Notes under the pieces: model-generated | Database searches by the model: none | What the model was told of the DNA's origin: nothing | What the model saw: only the letters and a program-made list of their open reading frames with translations | In this document: one piece after another, positions 17,415-27,056 of the stretch | Layout: every line of letters begins with the position of its first letter | Numbering within the stretch: position 1 is the first letter of the stretch | Program-made: the position numbers and the translations under genes | Origin: Paenibacillus alba | GTDB taxonomy: Bacteria; Bacillota; Bacilli; Paenibacillales; NBRC-103111 | Assembly (NCBI RefSeq): GCF_013204855.1 | Contig: NZ_JABMKZ010000011.1 | Span: 124,001-188,000 of the forward strand | Length of the DNA: 64,000 bases | Reading direction: 5' to 3'

Positions 17415-17446
17415 CAAAAAGAAAAGAACCCGCGGAAGCCGCGGGT
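17415..17446 (-). terminator. intrinsic terminator after rhamnogalacturonan enzyme gene
   Basis: On the minus strand ACCCGCGG-CTT-CCGCGGGT is followed by TCTTTTCTTTTTG, just beyond the stop of the 2135-codon gene. Confidence 0.9.
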
Positions 17447-17461
17447 CCAAATTACATGCCA

Positions 17462-20400
17462 TTATTTCGTTACCTTAACATTCATCGTATCACTCCAGGT
17501 TGCTCCTGCACCATTAATCAGTTCAGCACGATAGTCATAGCTGCCTTTGGCCTTATTAGCAATCGTTGTTACGGCCGATTGAGCCGATGGTGTTGAACTA
17601 ATTAATGCTTGAGTATAGACGAGATCACCATTTTCATACAAATTGTACGTTGTTGCGTTCGTTCCCCACCACATGTTCATGCTAATCTTGAAGTTCCCAT
17701 CGCCATCCCAATTGTCGTTCGACAGGACGGGTTTCTCCGGATTAGCTTTGGTCACTACAACCGTACGTACACTGCTCTTCGTCGTACCGTATGCATTCGT
17801 CAGCTCTGCATAGTAGCGATAGGTGCCATTTTTCTTGCCGCTGATCGACGTTGCTGCTGTTTGTGCATTTGGCGAGTTGTCGGTAAGCGTCTGAGTATCA
17901 ATGAGCACATCATTCTCATACAGCCTATACACATTGCCGTTATCTCCGTACCACATGTTCATCGTTATCTTGTAATCCCCATCTTGAAGACCAGAGTCAT
18001 ACCCATTGTCATCTGTAAGAACAGGAAAGCCCGGTTTGTTTGTACTTTTCGATGTGATGTTGCTTACTTGAGCCACAGCCGTTCCTTTATTACCCGCAGC
18101 ATCAACGAATTCAAAGGTAAAACTGCCATTAAAGGAAAAGGCATAGCTGATTGAACCTTGATTATTCGTGATTGTTACAGGTTCGCTCGGTGTAAGTGTA
18201 GCAACAACGGTTCCGGCAGTTGGCGCAGTTTGGCTGTAGGCTACCGTTGCTGTAGGAATTATTTTATCAATATTACTAACAACAAAGCTGCTTATTTTCG
18301 ATATTTGACCTGAAGCATCAGTTCCTCTTGCAAACAACGACGTATTCTCAGTAATGACGACTGGAGCCGTATACGGTTTCCATGGACCATTTGCACCCAG
18401 CCTAAATTCCTTCACATACGCAGTTGATGGGTAGCTGATTGTAACCGTAACATCTGTATTCGTCGGTTTACTGATATTCGCGGCAAATACGGCATCACCC
18501 AGCGGTTGGCCAACCGCAGTAATGCTTGGAGCTTGCGGCATGGTCATGCCATCACCCAAATAAAAGCTCGGATGAGGCGGCTGATTGTAAGAAATATTTT
18601 GCCAAGCGACACTCAATCTATACTCTGGATCGTGCATTAGCGTATAGATGCGATAGTCGGTTTTATCTGTAGTCGTATAGATGCGGAGTGCGCTGCTGTC
18701 TTCTGTTCTCCACATGGCTTCCTCTCGCCAATCACCGAATAAATCAGCCTGAAGATTGGGTGTTCCCTTGGTTGTATTATTCGAATAAGTCCCTTGTGCC
18801 TTCATTATATTAACGGGCTTGTTATTCATATAGTCCCATTTATCAATTTTGCCGACACCTGCAGCGATCGCGTCATTGTAGTCATGATCCAGAATCTCGC
18901 GAAGCAGATCTCCATCCCACCAGATACCAAAGTTGGCACCTGGAATCGTATCGGAGATTTTCACCCCTTTGGCTGTATAAATACCTCCCGTAGTTGAGTT
19001 CCATTCAGATGAACCAACTGCCCATGTCTCCTCACCCTTGTAGCGGGGATCAATATCGCCTGACATGCCTCGGCCCACATCATAATTCGTAGCAACTCCC
19101 CAAATTAATTCACCCGTGGCCGCATCCCGGAATTCAAGGCCGGAAGGGTTCGGATAATGCTCATGTACAGCCCATACTTCCATACCAGGACGATCCGGAT
19201 CTAAGTCGCCCAGATGCATCGCATCCCCGTGACCAAGTCCTGTGCTGTATAAGCCTGTGCCATCATCATCCAGTGCCATGGCGCCGTAGATAATTTCATC
19301 CTTACCATCGTTATCGACATCGGCAACACTGATGCCATGATTCCCTTGACCGGCATAAGCGGAGTTGCCCGGTTCGCCAGAATCGAAGGTCCATAGCTTG
19401 GAAAGCTGACCATCTCGATAATTGTAGGCCACTAGTACAGTTCTCGTGTAGTATCCGCGCGCCATGACTAGGCTTGGTCTTTCGCCATCCAAATAAGCAA
19501 TAGCCGCATTGAAACGATCCACCCGATTTCCATAGCTATCGCCCCAATCGGCTACGTTGCCCCTTGGCGGTTCGTAGCTAGTTGTTACCATCGCTTTGCC
19601 AGTCAACCCATTGAAAACCGTCAGAAATTCTGGTCCGCTTAAAATATAACCTGTAGCATTGCGATAGTCTGCATTGGCATCTCCAATGACGGTTCCAGTG
19701 CCGTCTATCGTCCCATCGGCTGTCTTGAAAGCTACTTCCGCTTTCCCGTCACCGTCCAAGTCATACACCATAAATTGGGTATAATGAGCGCCGGCTCGAA
19801 TATTTTTGCCTAAGTCTATACGCCATAGCCGCGTACCATCCATTTTATAGGCATCCATGTAAACATTGCCGGTATACCCCGCCTGCGAGTTGTCATGCGC
19901 ATTCGATGGATTCCATTTCAAAATAATTTCATACTTGCCATCACCGTCCAAATCACCAACACTGGCATCATTGGCACTGTACGTGTAGACTTCTCCAGCA
20001 GGAGTTACACCGTCTGCCGGTTTTTGGATTGGAATATCAAAATAAGGCTGATTCCATGGCTGCACGGAGCCATTTGCCGCTTCTTCTACTCCGTCGTTGA
20101 CAGCCCTAACCTCGTAGTTGGAAGTCACTGTTCCTTCCGCATCCTCATAGTTCGTACTTCCGGTAATCGGCTGCGCATTTATTTTCTGTCCATCTCGGTA
20201 AAGATTAAAGGTTATGGAAGCTGGATCTGTCCCCAGCAATCGCCAACCGACATAGACCCCTCTGTCTGTCTTAACGGCCACAAGCGAGCGGTCCAAGTAT
20301 TCCATTTGTCTGACCAGCTTCGTTGTTCCCGGTGTTGCCAGCACTGCCGACATTTCCGAAATACCGCCCACGCTCACGGCCGCTACACGGTAATAATAGG

Positions 20401-23400
20401 GAACCGTTGTCAATACCGTCGAATCCGTGAAGGTGGTTGTTTTGGAGCTTCCCACCAGAGTGAAGGGGCCGCTTTCTTTTTTAGCGCGATAAATCGTGTA
20501 GGATTTCGCATTGATGACTGGTTGCCAGGACAAGCCGATGTCCTTTTTGTTAACAGATGTATAGATAAGTTCTGTAGGCGCTGCCGGCTTCGGCTTGCTT
20601 GGGTCAATCGTAGAAACAGCTAGCGGCAGTGATGTGACCGATTCACTCCCTGTTTTATCTACAGTAGTCACTGTGTAAGTATATGGAATTCCAACATCGA
20701 TGGTCTTATCTATAAAAGTGGGTTGAGACACTTCTGCAAGCTTCGCAGCATTCGGAGCTTCATCAGCCTTTCGATAAAGCCTGTAGGCAACCGCATCTTC
20801 TGAAGCATGCCAGGAAAGACTCGCCTGTGGTTGGTCCGCTTCTAAGTCAAGACTATCCAGCTTCAAGCCAGTGGGTGCTTGCAGAACAGGAGTAATTTCA
20901 AGGCCGTTCACAATCGCTGTGCTGCTGCCGAAGACGAAATTCATTTGACCGTCTCTGACTTGCACTTGGTTAAATACCGCTTCTGAGATCGAATTCTTCG
21001 CTGCGGACACAGTGCCGTAGTCTTTGCCATCAATTACAAACGAAGTTTTGGCTGAGCCGGATAGATCTCCTACATAGGCTTTGACCGAGTAGGTCCCATT
21101 GGGCAAATCAACCATGAACTCCCAGCCGACATTGAAATAGCCTAGCCAGTCTCGAACCAAATCATTGCCGCCAGCACCGCGATCACGCGTAATCATGCCG
21201 ACATTCGACTTGATTCCATAACCAAGCGCAGGTGTATATAGCGTGTTTAAAGTAACACCTGTATAGCCTTCGGCAACCGGGCTTCCAACAGGACCAAAAT
21301 CATACTTATACACCGCAGATTTGGTCGTAAGTGAAATGACATCCGAAGGTACGGATTCTCCCCGCCCATTCACTGCTGTTACCTGCAGGTCGTAGGCAAA
21401 TCCTTCTTTCATTCCGCCTAAGCTGGTTGTAGGTATGGTTGCTGTTCCAACCAATGTGTAGGCTGAATCCGTGGACAATTTGCGATAAATCTTATAAATT
21501 TCGGCTGTTTCTACCGCATCCCACTTTAACACTGCACCTGCGTTGCTAATACTTCCAACCGTAAGACCTGTTGGCTTCCCAGGTATTGCAGCTGGTAGAT
21601 TGGCATCTTTGACGAATGCCGATATGGGCAATCCTAATTGTTTAATACCTCCAGAGAGCAAGCGTGCGATCTGAATCGCTCCGTACTCTTGGAAATGCGT
21701 ATTATCTGCCGAACCGTTAGGAAAGGCTTGATAAATACCTGGTTCCAAATGAAGGAACACAGAAAGAGAAGCCGCAGGTCCAATCGAATCATAATAGGCA
21801 ACGCTGAGTGTGCTCAAATCGACTAATTTGACATCCAGCTCTTGGGCGACTTCCTTCATACCCGCCACATATTCGGGGAAGCTTACATTAAATTTGCCAG
21901 TATCTGCATTGAAATCCCGACGTCCCATCGGCGTAACCAGTACCGGTGTTGCACCACGTTGGCGTGCGCCATTCACATAGGTTTTCAAATAGTTTTTGTA
22001 ATCTGGTACAGAGGCATATCGTTCTGGGACGCTGATCGTTGCATCATTATGGCCGAATTGTATGAAGAAGTAGTCATTCGGTTTGATGGTACGCAATATT
22101 TCGTCCAAACGCCCTTCTACAATAAACGATTTGGAGCTTCGACCACCGATGGAACGGTTGGAAAATGTCACGTTATCCGTGAAATAACGAGGAATCATTT
22201 GCCCCCAGCCCGCCTGCGGCTTCCAATATTCTTCATAGGTCTGTACCGTTGAATCCCCGGCTAAATAAATCGTAGGAATTTCACCGGCTTGACGAGCCTC
22301 CTGCTTCGTAATAACAAGCGAATTGATTTTCGGCGCTGTCCCGCTAAACTCCAAGTTTAGCTGGCCGTCAACCAAGGCAATGTCGAAAGAAGTTTCCAGG
22401 AATTGCCCCGCCTCCTTCGACGTTTGAACGACCTTCTGAATGGACTCAGCTTTGATCGCTACATCTGTCGCAGCGGCTGCATCGCCTGCTTGGATCGCTA
22501 CCGTGTAATCACCGTTCGGTAAATCAACTTGGAAGGCTGTTCCCGCAGGTGAAACAAAATCCGATTTCAGTGGATCTGCCGTTCCCCGATCACCTTCACT
22601 GACAAGCAGCGTGTTCGCAAATCCGTACTTGATCTGCGCCGAATAAGCGGAGGCAGAGGTTACCCGAATATACCCATCTGCTAAGGCGCCGGGCCCGAAG
22701 TCGAACTTGAATGGCGAGCCTTCAGGAAGCGGCTGGGCTGGCACATACTTCGTGCTGGAAACTGTGCTCGAAGCAGCCGAAACACCTGCACTGTTCGTTG
22801 CTTTCACTTGGTAATACTGAACCGTTGAGGCATCCGCCGACGCATCGGTGAAAGTTGTTGTGGTTGATTGCCCAACATTAGCGAACTCGCCATTTAGCGA
22901 GCTAGCTCGATAAATCAGATAGCCATTCGCACCGCTCGAAGCTGTCCACTGCAAGCTCACCGCTTGCGCTTCCACCTTGCTTACCGTTAGGTTGGTTGGC
23001 GCCGCCGGAATTTGAAGCGCTGGCTGTGCAACCTCTGCTATAACAGCTGCGCTTTGAGCTGAAGCTGCTCCTCCTGCATTAACAGCAGCAACTTGGTAAG
23101 AATAGCTATAGCCTACAGTAACACTGGTATCTACATAATCTGGTCCAGTAACTCGAATCAATTGAGCGTTAACCGTATTGCCCACGGTTGTTCGGTATAA
23201 ATCGTAGTACACGGCATCTGTCACGCTGTTCCAATGCAGCGTAACAGCCGGCGTAGTGCCAGTAGTTGTAATTTGGGTCACAGCTAGTCCATCTGGAACA
23301 GCCGGCGGCACATGAAGAACTGGCGCAATCGTGATTCCGTTAACATAGCCATTATTGCCAAAATCCAGCGTCATTTGACCATCGCTCACACTCACGCGGT

Positions 23401-23869
23401 AAGTCGCAGAATTAACCGCTTGACGCGATTGAATAGTCCCCATCAATTGACCTTCAATCGTGACAGATGTTTTCGTCGTCGATGTACCTGTCAGCAAGTC
23501 ACCGGAATAAACCGTTACATCATAGCTTCCATTAGGAACATCAACTTTGAACGTATAAGGATTGGAAGCACCTGGGATAAAAAAGTCCGCTGTCAGATTA
23601 TCGCCAACCCCTGTTCGATATCTCGAATTCACATTAGCCGTTAAACCGTAGCCAAGCTCAGGCGTGTACAGGAGTTTATCATGAACGGCAGTAAAGCCTT
23701 CCATGGTTGGACTAGCCGCCGTCCCAAAATCGAACTTCCATGTTTGCTGGGAGCCAGCAGCATGCGCCGGTTGTACCTGAAATGGAATTCCGGCCGCAAT
23801 GGTATAGATCAACATCATCAAACTAAGGACAATCAACATCATTCGCTTCAAGTGAATCTTCACAGTCAT
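17462..23869 (-). CDS. giant secreted rhamnogalacturonan acetylesterase + lyase (CE12-like and PL11)
   Basis: 2135 aa, with AGAGGAGG before the ATG and a signal peptide of about 37 residues (ends AHA). Approximate order: malectin-like domain (40-190), FN3 (190-285 and 290-378), second sugar-binding-like domain (385-520), SGNH esterase (530-765; [25 protein letters not shown]), FN3, third malectin-like domain (855-1000), two FN3, then a PL11 rhamnogalacturonan lyase (about 1180-1775; [14 protein letters not shown], Ca-type DLDGDGK repeats, [15 protein letters not shown]), a chitobiase-C-like segment and two ~95-residue C-terminal repeats (TMNMWYGDN / SMNMWWGTN). It should deacetylate and cleave the rhamnogalacturonan-I backbone of pectin outside the cell. 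In Bacillus subtilis these two activities belong to separate proteins (YesT, YesW). No SLH or sortase signal is seen. Confidence 0.93.
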   Translation of the reverse strand: MTVKIHLKRMMLIVLSLMMLIYTIAAGIPFQVQPAHAAGSQQTWKFDFGTAASPTMEGFTAVHDKLLYTPELGYGLTANVNSRYRTGVGDNLTADFFIPGASNPYTFKVDVPNGSYDVTVYSGDLLTGTSTTKTSVTIEGQLMGTIQSRQAVNSATYRVSVSDGQMTLDFGNNGYVNGITIAPVLHVPPAVPDGLAVTQITTTGTTPAVTLHWNSVTDAVYYDLYRTTVGNTVNAQLIRVTGPDYVDTSVTVGYSYSYQVAAVNAGGAASAQSAAVIAEVAQPALQIPAAPTNLTVSKVEAQAVSLQWTASSGANGYLIYRASSLNGEFANVGQSTTTTFTDASADASTVQYYQVKATNSAGVSAASSTVSSTKYVPAQPLPEGSPFKFDFGPGALADGYIRVTSASAYSAQIKYGFANTLLVSEGDRGTADPLKSDFVSPAGTAFQVDLPNGDYTVAIQAGDAAAATDVAIKAESIQKVVQTSKEAGQFLETSFDIALVDGQLNLEFSGTAPKINSLVITKQEARQAGEIPTIYLAGDSTVQTYEEYWKPQAGWGQMIPRYFTDNVTFSNRSIGGRSSKSFIVEGRLDEILRTIKPNDYFFIQFGHNDATISVPERYASVPDYKNYLKTYVNGARQRGATPVLVTPMGRRDFNADTGKFNVSFPEYVAGMKEVAQELDVKLVDLSTLSVAYYDSIGPAASLSVFLHLEPGIYQAFPNGSADNTHFQEYGAIQIARLLSGGIKQLGLPISAFVKDANLPAAIPGKPTGLTVGSISNAGAVLKWDAVETAEIYKIYRKLSTDSAYTLVGTATIPTTSLGGMKEGFAYDLQVTAVNGRGESVPSDVISLTTKSAVYKYDFGPVGSPVAEGYTGVTLNTLYTPALGYGIKSNVGMITRDRGAGGNDLVRDWLGYFNVGWEFMVDLPNGTYSVKAYVGDLSGSAKTSFVIDGKDYGTVSAAKNSISEAVFNQVQVRDGQMNFVFGSSTAIVNGLEITPVLQAPTGLKLDSLDLEADQPQASLSWHASEDAVAYRLYRKADEAPNAAKLAEVSQPTFIDKTIDVGIPYTYTVTTVDKTGSESVTSLPLAVSTIDPSKPKPAAPTELIYTSVNKKDIGLSWQPVINAKSYTIYRAKKESGPFTLVGSSKTTTFTDSTVLTTVPYYYRVAAVSVGGISEMSAVLATPGTTKLVRQMEYLDRSLVAVKTDRGVYVGWRLLGTDPASITFNLYRDGQKINAQPITGSTNYEDAEGTVTSNYEVRAVNDGVEEAANGSVQPWNQPYFDIPIQKPADGVTPAGEVYTYSANDASVGDLDGDGKYEIILKWNPSNAHDNSQAGYTGNVYMDAYKMDGTRLWRIDLGKNIRAGAHYTQFMVYDLDGDGKAEVAFKTADGTIDGTGTVIGDANADYRNATGYILSGPEFLTVFNGLTGKAMVTTSYEPPRGNVADWGDSYGNRVDRFNAAIAYLDGERPSLVMARGYYTRTVLVAYNYRDGQLSKLWTFDSGEPGNSAYAGQGNHGISVADVDNDGKDEIIYGAMALDDDGTGLYSTGLGHGDAMHLGDLDPDRPGMEVWAVHEHYPNPSGLEFRDAATGELIWGVATNYDVGRGMSGDIDPRYKGEETWAVGSSEWNSTTGGIYTAKGVKISDTIPGANFGIWWDGDLLREILDHDYNDAIAAGVGKIDKWDYMNNKPVNIMKAQGTYSNNTTKGTPNLQADLFGDWREEAMWRTEDSSALRIYTTTDKTDYRIYTLMHDPEYRLSVAWQNISYNQPPHPSFYLGDGMTMPQAPSITAVGQPLGDAVFAANISKPTNTDVTVTISYPSTAYVKEFRLGANGPWKPYTAPVVITENTSLFARGTDASGQISKISSFVVSNIDKIIPTATVAYSQTAPTAGTVVATLTPSEPVTITNNQGSISYAFSFNGSFTFEFVDAAGNKGTAVAQVSNITSKSTNKPGFPVLTDDNGYDSGLQDGDYKITMNMWYGDNGNVYRLYENDVLIDTQTLTDNSPNAQTAATSISGKKNGTYRYYAELTNAYGTTKSSVRTVVVTKANPEKPVLSNDNWDGDGNFKISMNMWWGTNATTYNLYENGDLVYTQALISSTPSAQSAVTTIANKAKGSYDYRAELINGAGATWSDTMNVKVTK

Positions 23870-24138
23870 GCCTCCTCTGTTGTTTCAATGACCTTGTACA
23901 GAATTAACCCGCCTGTCGTGTATGCGTTTTCAATACTTAAAAGCATTCTTTCCTAGATAGCCGCTTTACTGCGTATTTCATCATCACCATCCTTCGCCAT
24001 GAACTTCGTTCTCGCAGGTTACATAAAGTGCCAACCTCCTAACTTCAAATATAATTCTGATCATAGTCGCAATTGGCGAATATTCCCATCTAATAAACCG
24101 TTGTCTTTGTTTAAAAAACAGAGGGCACTTTTAAACGC
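23870..24138. other. upstream region of the rhamnogalacturonan enzyme gene
   Basis: About 270 bp without a convincing gene. It must contain the promoter of the minus-strand 2135-codon gene. I saw no clear catabolite-responsive element or other operator, and the short plus-strand frame from 23999 lacks a ribosome binding site. Confidence 0.4.
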
Positions 24139-24161
24139 CAAAAAACGCACTCCCCGTGCGT
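24139..24161 (-). terminator. intrinsic terminator after the small zinc-ribbon gene
   Basis: On the minus strand ACGCAC-GGGGA-GTGCGT is followed by TTTTTT, about 40 bp past the stop of the 53-codon gene at 24201. Confidence 0.85.
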
Positions 24162-24200
24162 TTGCAATCTCGCTTATAAGTAGCAAATAGCCCATAACTT

Positions 24201-24362
24201 CTATTCCCTAGGAGCAGCATCATCTCCACATGTGGACTGCGCCTTGTCTGAACAAATAAAACAAAGCAAGGTTTGATCTTCTGTAAGAACTCCAGTAAGA
24301 AAACCTTCCATGCAATAAATTTCTTTCTTGCATTCGCGACAAAGACCCGCCAGCTCTTGCAT
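24201..24362 (-). CDS. small zinc-ribbon-like protein, 53 aa
   Basis: Starts at an ATG with AGGAGG seven bases upstream; another ATG two codons earlier lies too close to that site. The product MQELAGLCRECKKEIYCMEG... has CxxC at residues 8-11 (CREC), a lone C17, CxxC at 34-37 (CFIC) and C45: two cysteine pairs spaced as in a zinc ribbon. It has its own ribosome binding site and a strong terminator about 40 bp downstream, so it looks like a real single-gene unit. No family name is assigned. Confidence 0.75.
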   Translation of the reverse strand: MQELAGLCRECKKEIYCMEGFLTGVLTEDQTLLCFICSDKAQSTCGDDAAPRE

Positions 24363-24438
24363 CTTCATCCCTCCTATTGTAAAATACTCCCCAACCTGAA
24401 TGTGCCACCTATAAGCAGTATCCTTGGCTCACTTGGGA

Positions 24439-24630
24439 ATGCCTGCATAAGTGCAGCTTTTTCCCATCAAATCGAGTGAAAATATGAGAATTCCTGCAAT
24501 TATGCAGGCTTTTTATGCATTTTCGTCATGGAACGGAAAAAAGGTTTCCAAAGGATGCATAATCGCAGGCTTTTCACCATTTTGCCTATTCGCAAGGCGA
24601 AAAAGATGCATTTTCGCAGGAATTATCAGA
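24439..24630. repeat. palindrome tetrad C (CCTGCA type), 51/61/51 spacing
   Basis: Four palindromes with centres at about 24449.5, 24500.5, 24561.5 and 24612.5. The first two begin CCTGCA and the last two GATGCA, with arms ending GCAG or GCAGG followed by CTTTTT or AATT. The order and spacing match tetrad A and, in inverted orientation, tetrad D. It lies upstream of the zinc-ribbon gene and downstream of the MBL hydrolase gene. Confidence 0.88.
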
Positions 24631-24740
24631 AATAGACGGGCACTTTCAGCTTCGGCACAACTCAACGTCGCTCAAGCCATATTCCTATGAACTATATTAA
24701 GTTCTTTCCCCAAAAAATATCCGCTCTCAGGATGAAGAAA

Positions 24741-24785
24741 GCTGTCCACAAGTAGATAAATCTACTTAAAGGACAGCCCCTTTTT
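24741..24785. terminator. nested hairpin with inner AAGTAG palindrome
   Basis: Outer stem GCTGTCC/GGACAGC encloses an inner palindrome AAGTAGAT-AA-ATCTACTT, followed on the plus strand by CCCCTTTTT. A near copy lies at 48731-48785. No plus-strand gene ends just upstream here, so its role at this site is unclear. Confidence 0.6.
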
Positions 24786-24984
24786 GACGGTGAATTGATA
24801 GATGGTACTTATGCGATGAACCTTACATTGGCTTGGTCCTTACCTCATCCTTTTATGCAGTACGTGTACTACACTGAAGTGTCTGCGGCACATCTCCTCG
24901 CTTCTATATGGATTCAACAACAACTTCCCTGGTATTTATCTCGTTGAATGCTCAACGGAACCACACCTCTCTTGTTTCACCGTC
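24786..24984. other. 199-bp segment bounded by inverted GACGGTGAA
   Basis: GACGGTGAA at 24786-24794 and its exact complement TTCACCGTC at 24976-24984 bound a stretch without a recognisable gene. A frame of about 50 codons is open on the plus strand but has no ribosome binding site. It could be a structured 3' region of the MBL gene transcript or a remnant of a small mobile element. Confidence 0.3.
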
Positions 24985-25013
24985 ATACAGTAGGATGTCC
25001 GCTCTTGCTATTC

Positions 25014-25850
25014 TTATACATGGGCATCAATAAATTCCCTTCGGATCACTTGAATGTTCTCCTGATGACATTCCTCTGTAAAGCTCGATGGAAAAGCATG
25101 CTCCTGCTTTAGAGCTTCCAGTGCCAGCTCATCGTTTTCGATGACTGCCCGGCAGAGACGATCCAAATAATCGGATGCCATCTTAAGACGCCTCTGCATT
25201 TCAACTGAATCCGCGGTAGCCGCCCCATGGCCTGGTACGAGCAAATTAACACGATGTGATTCGTATAGATGCTCGACTTTATCCAAGGTTTGACGATAGC
25301 CTTTGGCGCTTTGATAAATAAAAGGCAGCTCAAAATCAGATAAATAATCACCCGCAATCACAATTCCCTGCGGTTCAACGATCGTGATCAACCCATCTGC
25401 CGTATGACCTGGAGCTTGATAAAAGGTGAGCGTCGTGCTTCCAACTTGAAGCTTTTCGCCATCCTTGTGGATCACAAGATCCAGCTCTGGAAAAGATAGG
25501 GGATAATTCCTTACTACATAATGCTTGGCATCGAACTCGCGGATTAATTGGAGCTTACGTTCTTTCTGCGGATGCTGCTGCAACCCAGCACTCCCTATCG
25601 TTTGGGCATCGGGAAATGCTTGATAACCAATAATATGATCAAAGTCCCCATGCGTGAACAACAAGTAAATATCCCGCTCTCCTTTGATCCTATTGACATA
25701 CTGCTGAATTTCTTCCACTTCATTTGGCAACCAATTGGGATCCACGACAAGTATAAGATCTTCGGTTTGCACTACAGTAGATGTCGTTTGATATAGGACG
25801 CTCTGGAACACGGTTGCGTGTTCGTTTCGATATTGAATCATAAACAGCAA
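25014..25850 (-). CDS. metallo-beta-lactamase-fold hydrolase
   Basis: 278 aa. The binuclear metal motif THGDFDHIIG (HxxxDH), a second ligand in APGHTADGLI, GDYLSDFELP and the final histidine in LVPGHGAATADSVEMQ give a complete MBL active site. It is a cytoplasmic hydrolase of the broad glyoxalase-II-like class; no substrate can be assigned. The encoded start MLFMIQYRNEH allows an ATG four codons in. Confidence 0.9.
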   Translation of the reverse strand: MLFMIQYRNEHATVFQSVLYQTTSTVVQTEDLILVVDPNWLPNEVEEIQQYVNRIKGERDIYLLFTHGDFDHIIGYQAFPDAQTIGSAGLQQHPQKERKLQLIREFDAKHYVVRNYPLSFPELDLVIHKDGEKLQVGSTTLTFYQAPGHTADGLITIVEPQGIVIAGDYLSDFELPFIYQSAKGYRQTLDKVEHLYESHRVNLLVPGHGAATADSVEMQRRLKMASDYLDRLCRAVIENDELALEALKQEHAFPSSFTEECHQENIQVIRREFIDAHV

Positions 25851-25922
25851 ACTCCTTTTTAGTGTTTCTGGTTATTCATGTCTTCGATGTCCTTAAGAGA
25901 TGGCAGATCCTTGACATCTTCC

Positions 25923-26104
25923 CATTGGAATTTGTCCAATGAAATCAACTATCAAAGGCCAAATTGAGAACTTTCACTGGAAATATGCCAATGAAAATCC
26001 GAAAAATCTCAAAAATGTCTGCTTTTTCAGATTATACATTGGAGTTTTTCCATTGAAATTCCTTCTAGCTTTTAAAACTAGCTTGCATTGGAAATATTCC
26101 AATG
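25923..26104. repeat. palindrome tetrad F (CATTGG type), 52/62/49 spacing
   Basis: Four palindromes CATTGG-N7-CCAATG (two copies have one arm mismatch) with centres at 25932, 25984, 26046 and 26095. The distance from first to last centre is 163 bp, exactly as in tetrads C and D, although the arm sequence is unrelated. It lies between the start of the MBL gene and the end of the ANT(6)-like pseudogene, both on the minus strand. Confidence 0.82.
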
Positions 26105-26202
26105 CAACCAGCCTTTCATTTCATCCCTTCTCAAGGGAGGAGGATGCCCCTGCTTTCCATTCATTTTCATACATGTAGAAGGGGTAACTGAAGCGAACAA
26201 CC

Positions 26203-26595
26203 TCACAATTGTTGTGCATCTCTTGGAAGCATTCGAACCTGTTTCAAGTAAGCAACCACACGCTCATCATCCTGCAAGGGATAACTGCAGCCTAATTGCT
26301 GCGCAATTTCTGTGCCCATTATTCTCGTTAATTGCAAGGCTTCAAATAAAGCATCCCAAATCTCATTCTCATCCCTCTGCTGCATGATAATCAACTCGCC
26401 AAAATAAGTAATCCATGTTTGGTCTTGAAGAAACAATTCCGGCTCTTGTGCGACATAAATGACGTCTTAATCACAAAAAACGTCCTTTTTGACGTTTGGG
26501 TTGACCCGTGACCCGTTCAACAGAACGGCCCTAATTCCTGAGTTGGCATTGGCAAAATCCAAAAGCTGTGCCAGATCTGCTTTTTCATTACGCAT
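26203..26595 (-). pseudogene. broken ANT(6)-type aminoglycoside nucleotidyltransferase
   Basis: One frame from ATG at 26595 (AGGAAGAG upstream) reads MRNEKADLAQLLDFANANSG, then AVLLNGSRVNPNVKKD, FCD, stop, DVIYV, QDQTWITYFGELIIMQ and, without a break, EIWDALFEALQLTRIMGTEI ... YLKQVRMLP. The first part is the N-terminus of streptomycin-type 6-adenylyltransferases and the last part their C-terminus. The in-frame TAA at 26467-26469 falls where the family has the Tyr of the catalytic D-Y-D, and roughly 150-160 middle residues are missing. The coding frame after the stop still reads as family sequence, so decay looks recent. Not functional as read. Confidence 0.85.
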
Positions 26596-26698
26596 ATCGA
26601 GATCTCTTCCTTTCCCGAAGTTTGTCTCACTGATTTCTATGTAATATCACTTTCACTTACCTTTTCGGCAACAACTATCAACTCCCTTCTTCCTTCCA

Positions 26699-26730
26699 AC
26701 AAAAAAAAGACCTGAGTCAATACCCAGGGC
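26699..26730 (-). terminator. intrinsic terminator after holin-like gene
   Basis: On the minus strand the imperfect stem GCCCTGGGT/ACTCAGGTC is followed by TTTTTTTTT, 20 bp past the stop. Confidence 0.75.
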
Positions 26731-26749
26731 CGTATCTCCAATCATAAAC

Positions 26750-26923
26750 TTATTCTGATTTCTGATGGTTCGCGTAGACACCGACAATCGAAAGCACGGC
26801 TGCTACCCCATTGGCAATAGCATTCACAGTATCGTCTTGAATAAGATCAAGACCAAATGCGTTCAAGATCAGTTTGGCAGCCCCTAATAAACCTAGGCTT
26901 AATGTGTAGTAATTAACCTTCAT
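26750..26923 (-). CDS. small holin-like membrane protein, 57 aa
   Basis: The ATG at 26923 has AGGAGG eight bases upstream; a GTG three codons earlier overlaps that site. The product MKVNYYTLSLGLLGAAKLIL... has two hydrophobic stretches (about 5-23 and 33-50) around the segment NAFGLDLIQDDTVNAIANG and a charged tail NHQKSE, as in small phage-type holins found singly in Bacillales genomes. No lysin or other phage gene is adjacent (the nearest cell-wall hydrolase, NlpC/P60, is 1.4 kb away on the other strand), so a role in cell-wall stress or a prophage relic is possible. Confidence 0.7.
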   Translation of the reverse strand: MKVNYYTLSLGLLGAAKLILNAFGLDLIQDDTVNAIANGVAAVLSIVGVYANHQKSE

Positions 26924-27011
26924 TTCTCTCACCTCCTATTAAAATAGGAATGCTATATCGTATGCGAGAAATTCAGCTTTGGACAGGTCAAATAGCAGGG
27001 TGTCATGACAC

Positions 27012-27050
27012 AAAAAAAGTGCCGTCACCTCCGCAAAGGTAACAGCACTT
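27012..27050 (-). terminator. intrinsic terminator after SLH gene
   Basis: On the minus strand a stem AAGTGCTGTTACCT/AGGTGACGGCACTT runs into TTTTTTTG just past the stop. Confidence 0.88.
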
Positions 27051-27056
27051 CGTTAA

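Noticed and set aside
19895..20623. 242-codon plus-strand frame inside the rhamnogalacturonan enzyme gene
   Set aside because: It is antisense to clearly conserved PL11/FN3 coding sequence, with no ribosome binding site and Arg/Cys/Ile-rich shadow composition.
26203..26436. A free-standing 77-aa gene
   Set aside because: Its in-frame upstream sequence across a single TAA is the N-terminus of the same ANT(6) family, so it is the tail of a pseudogene.
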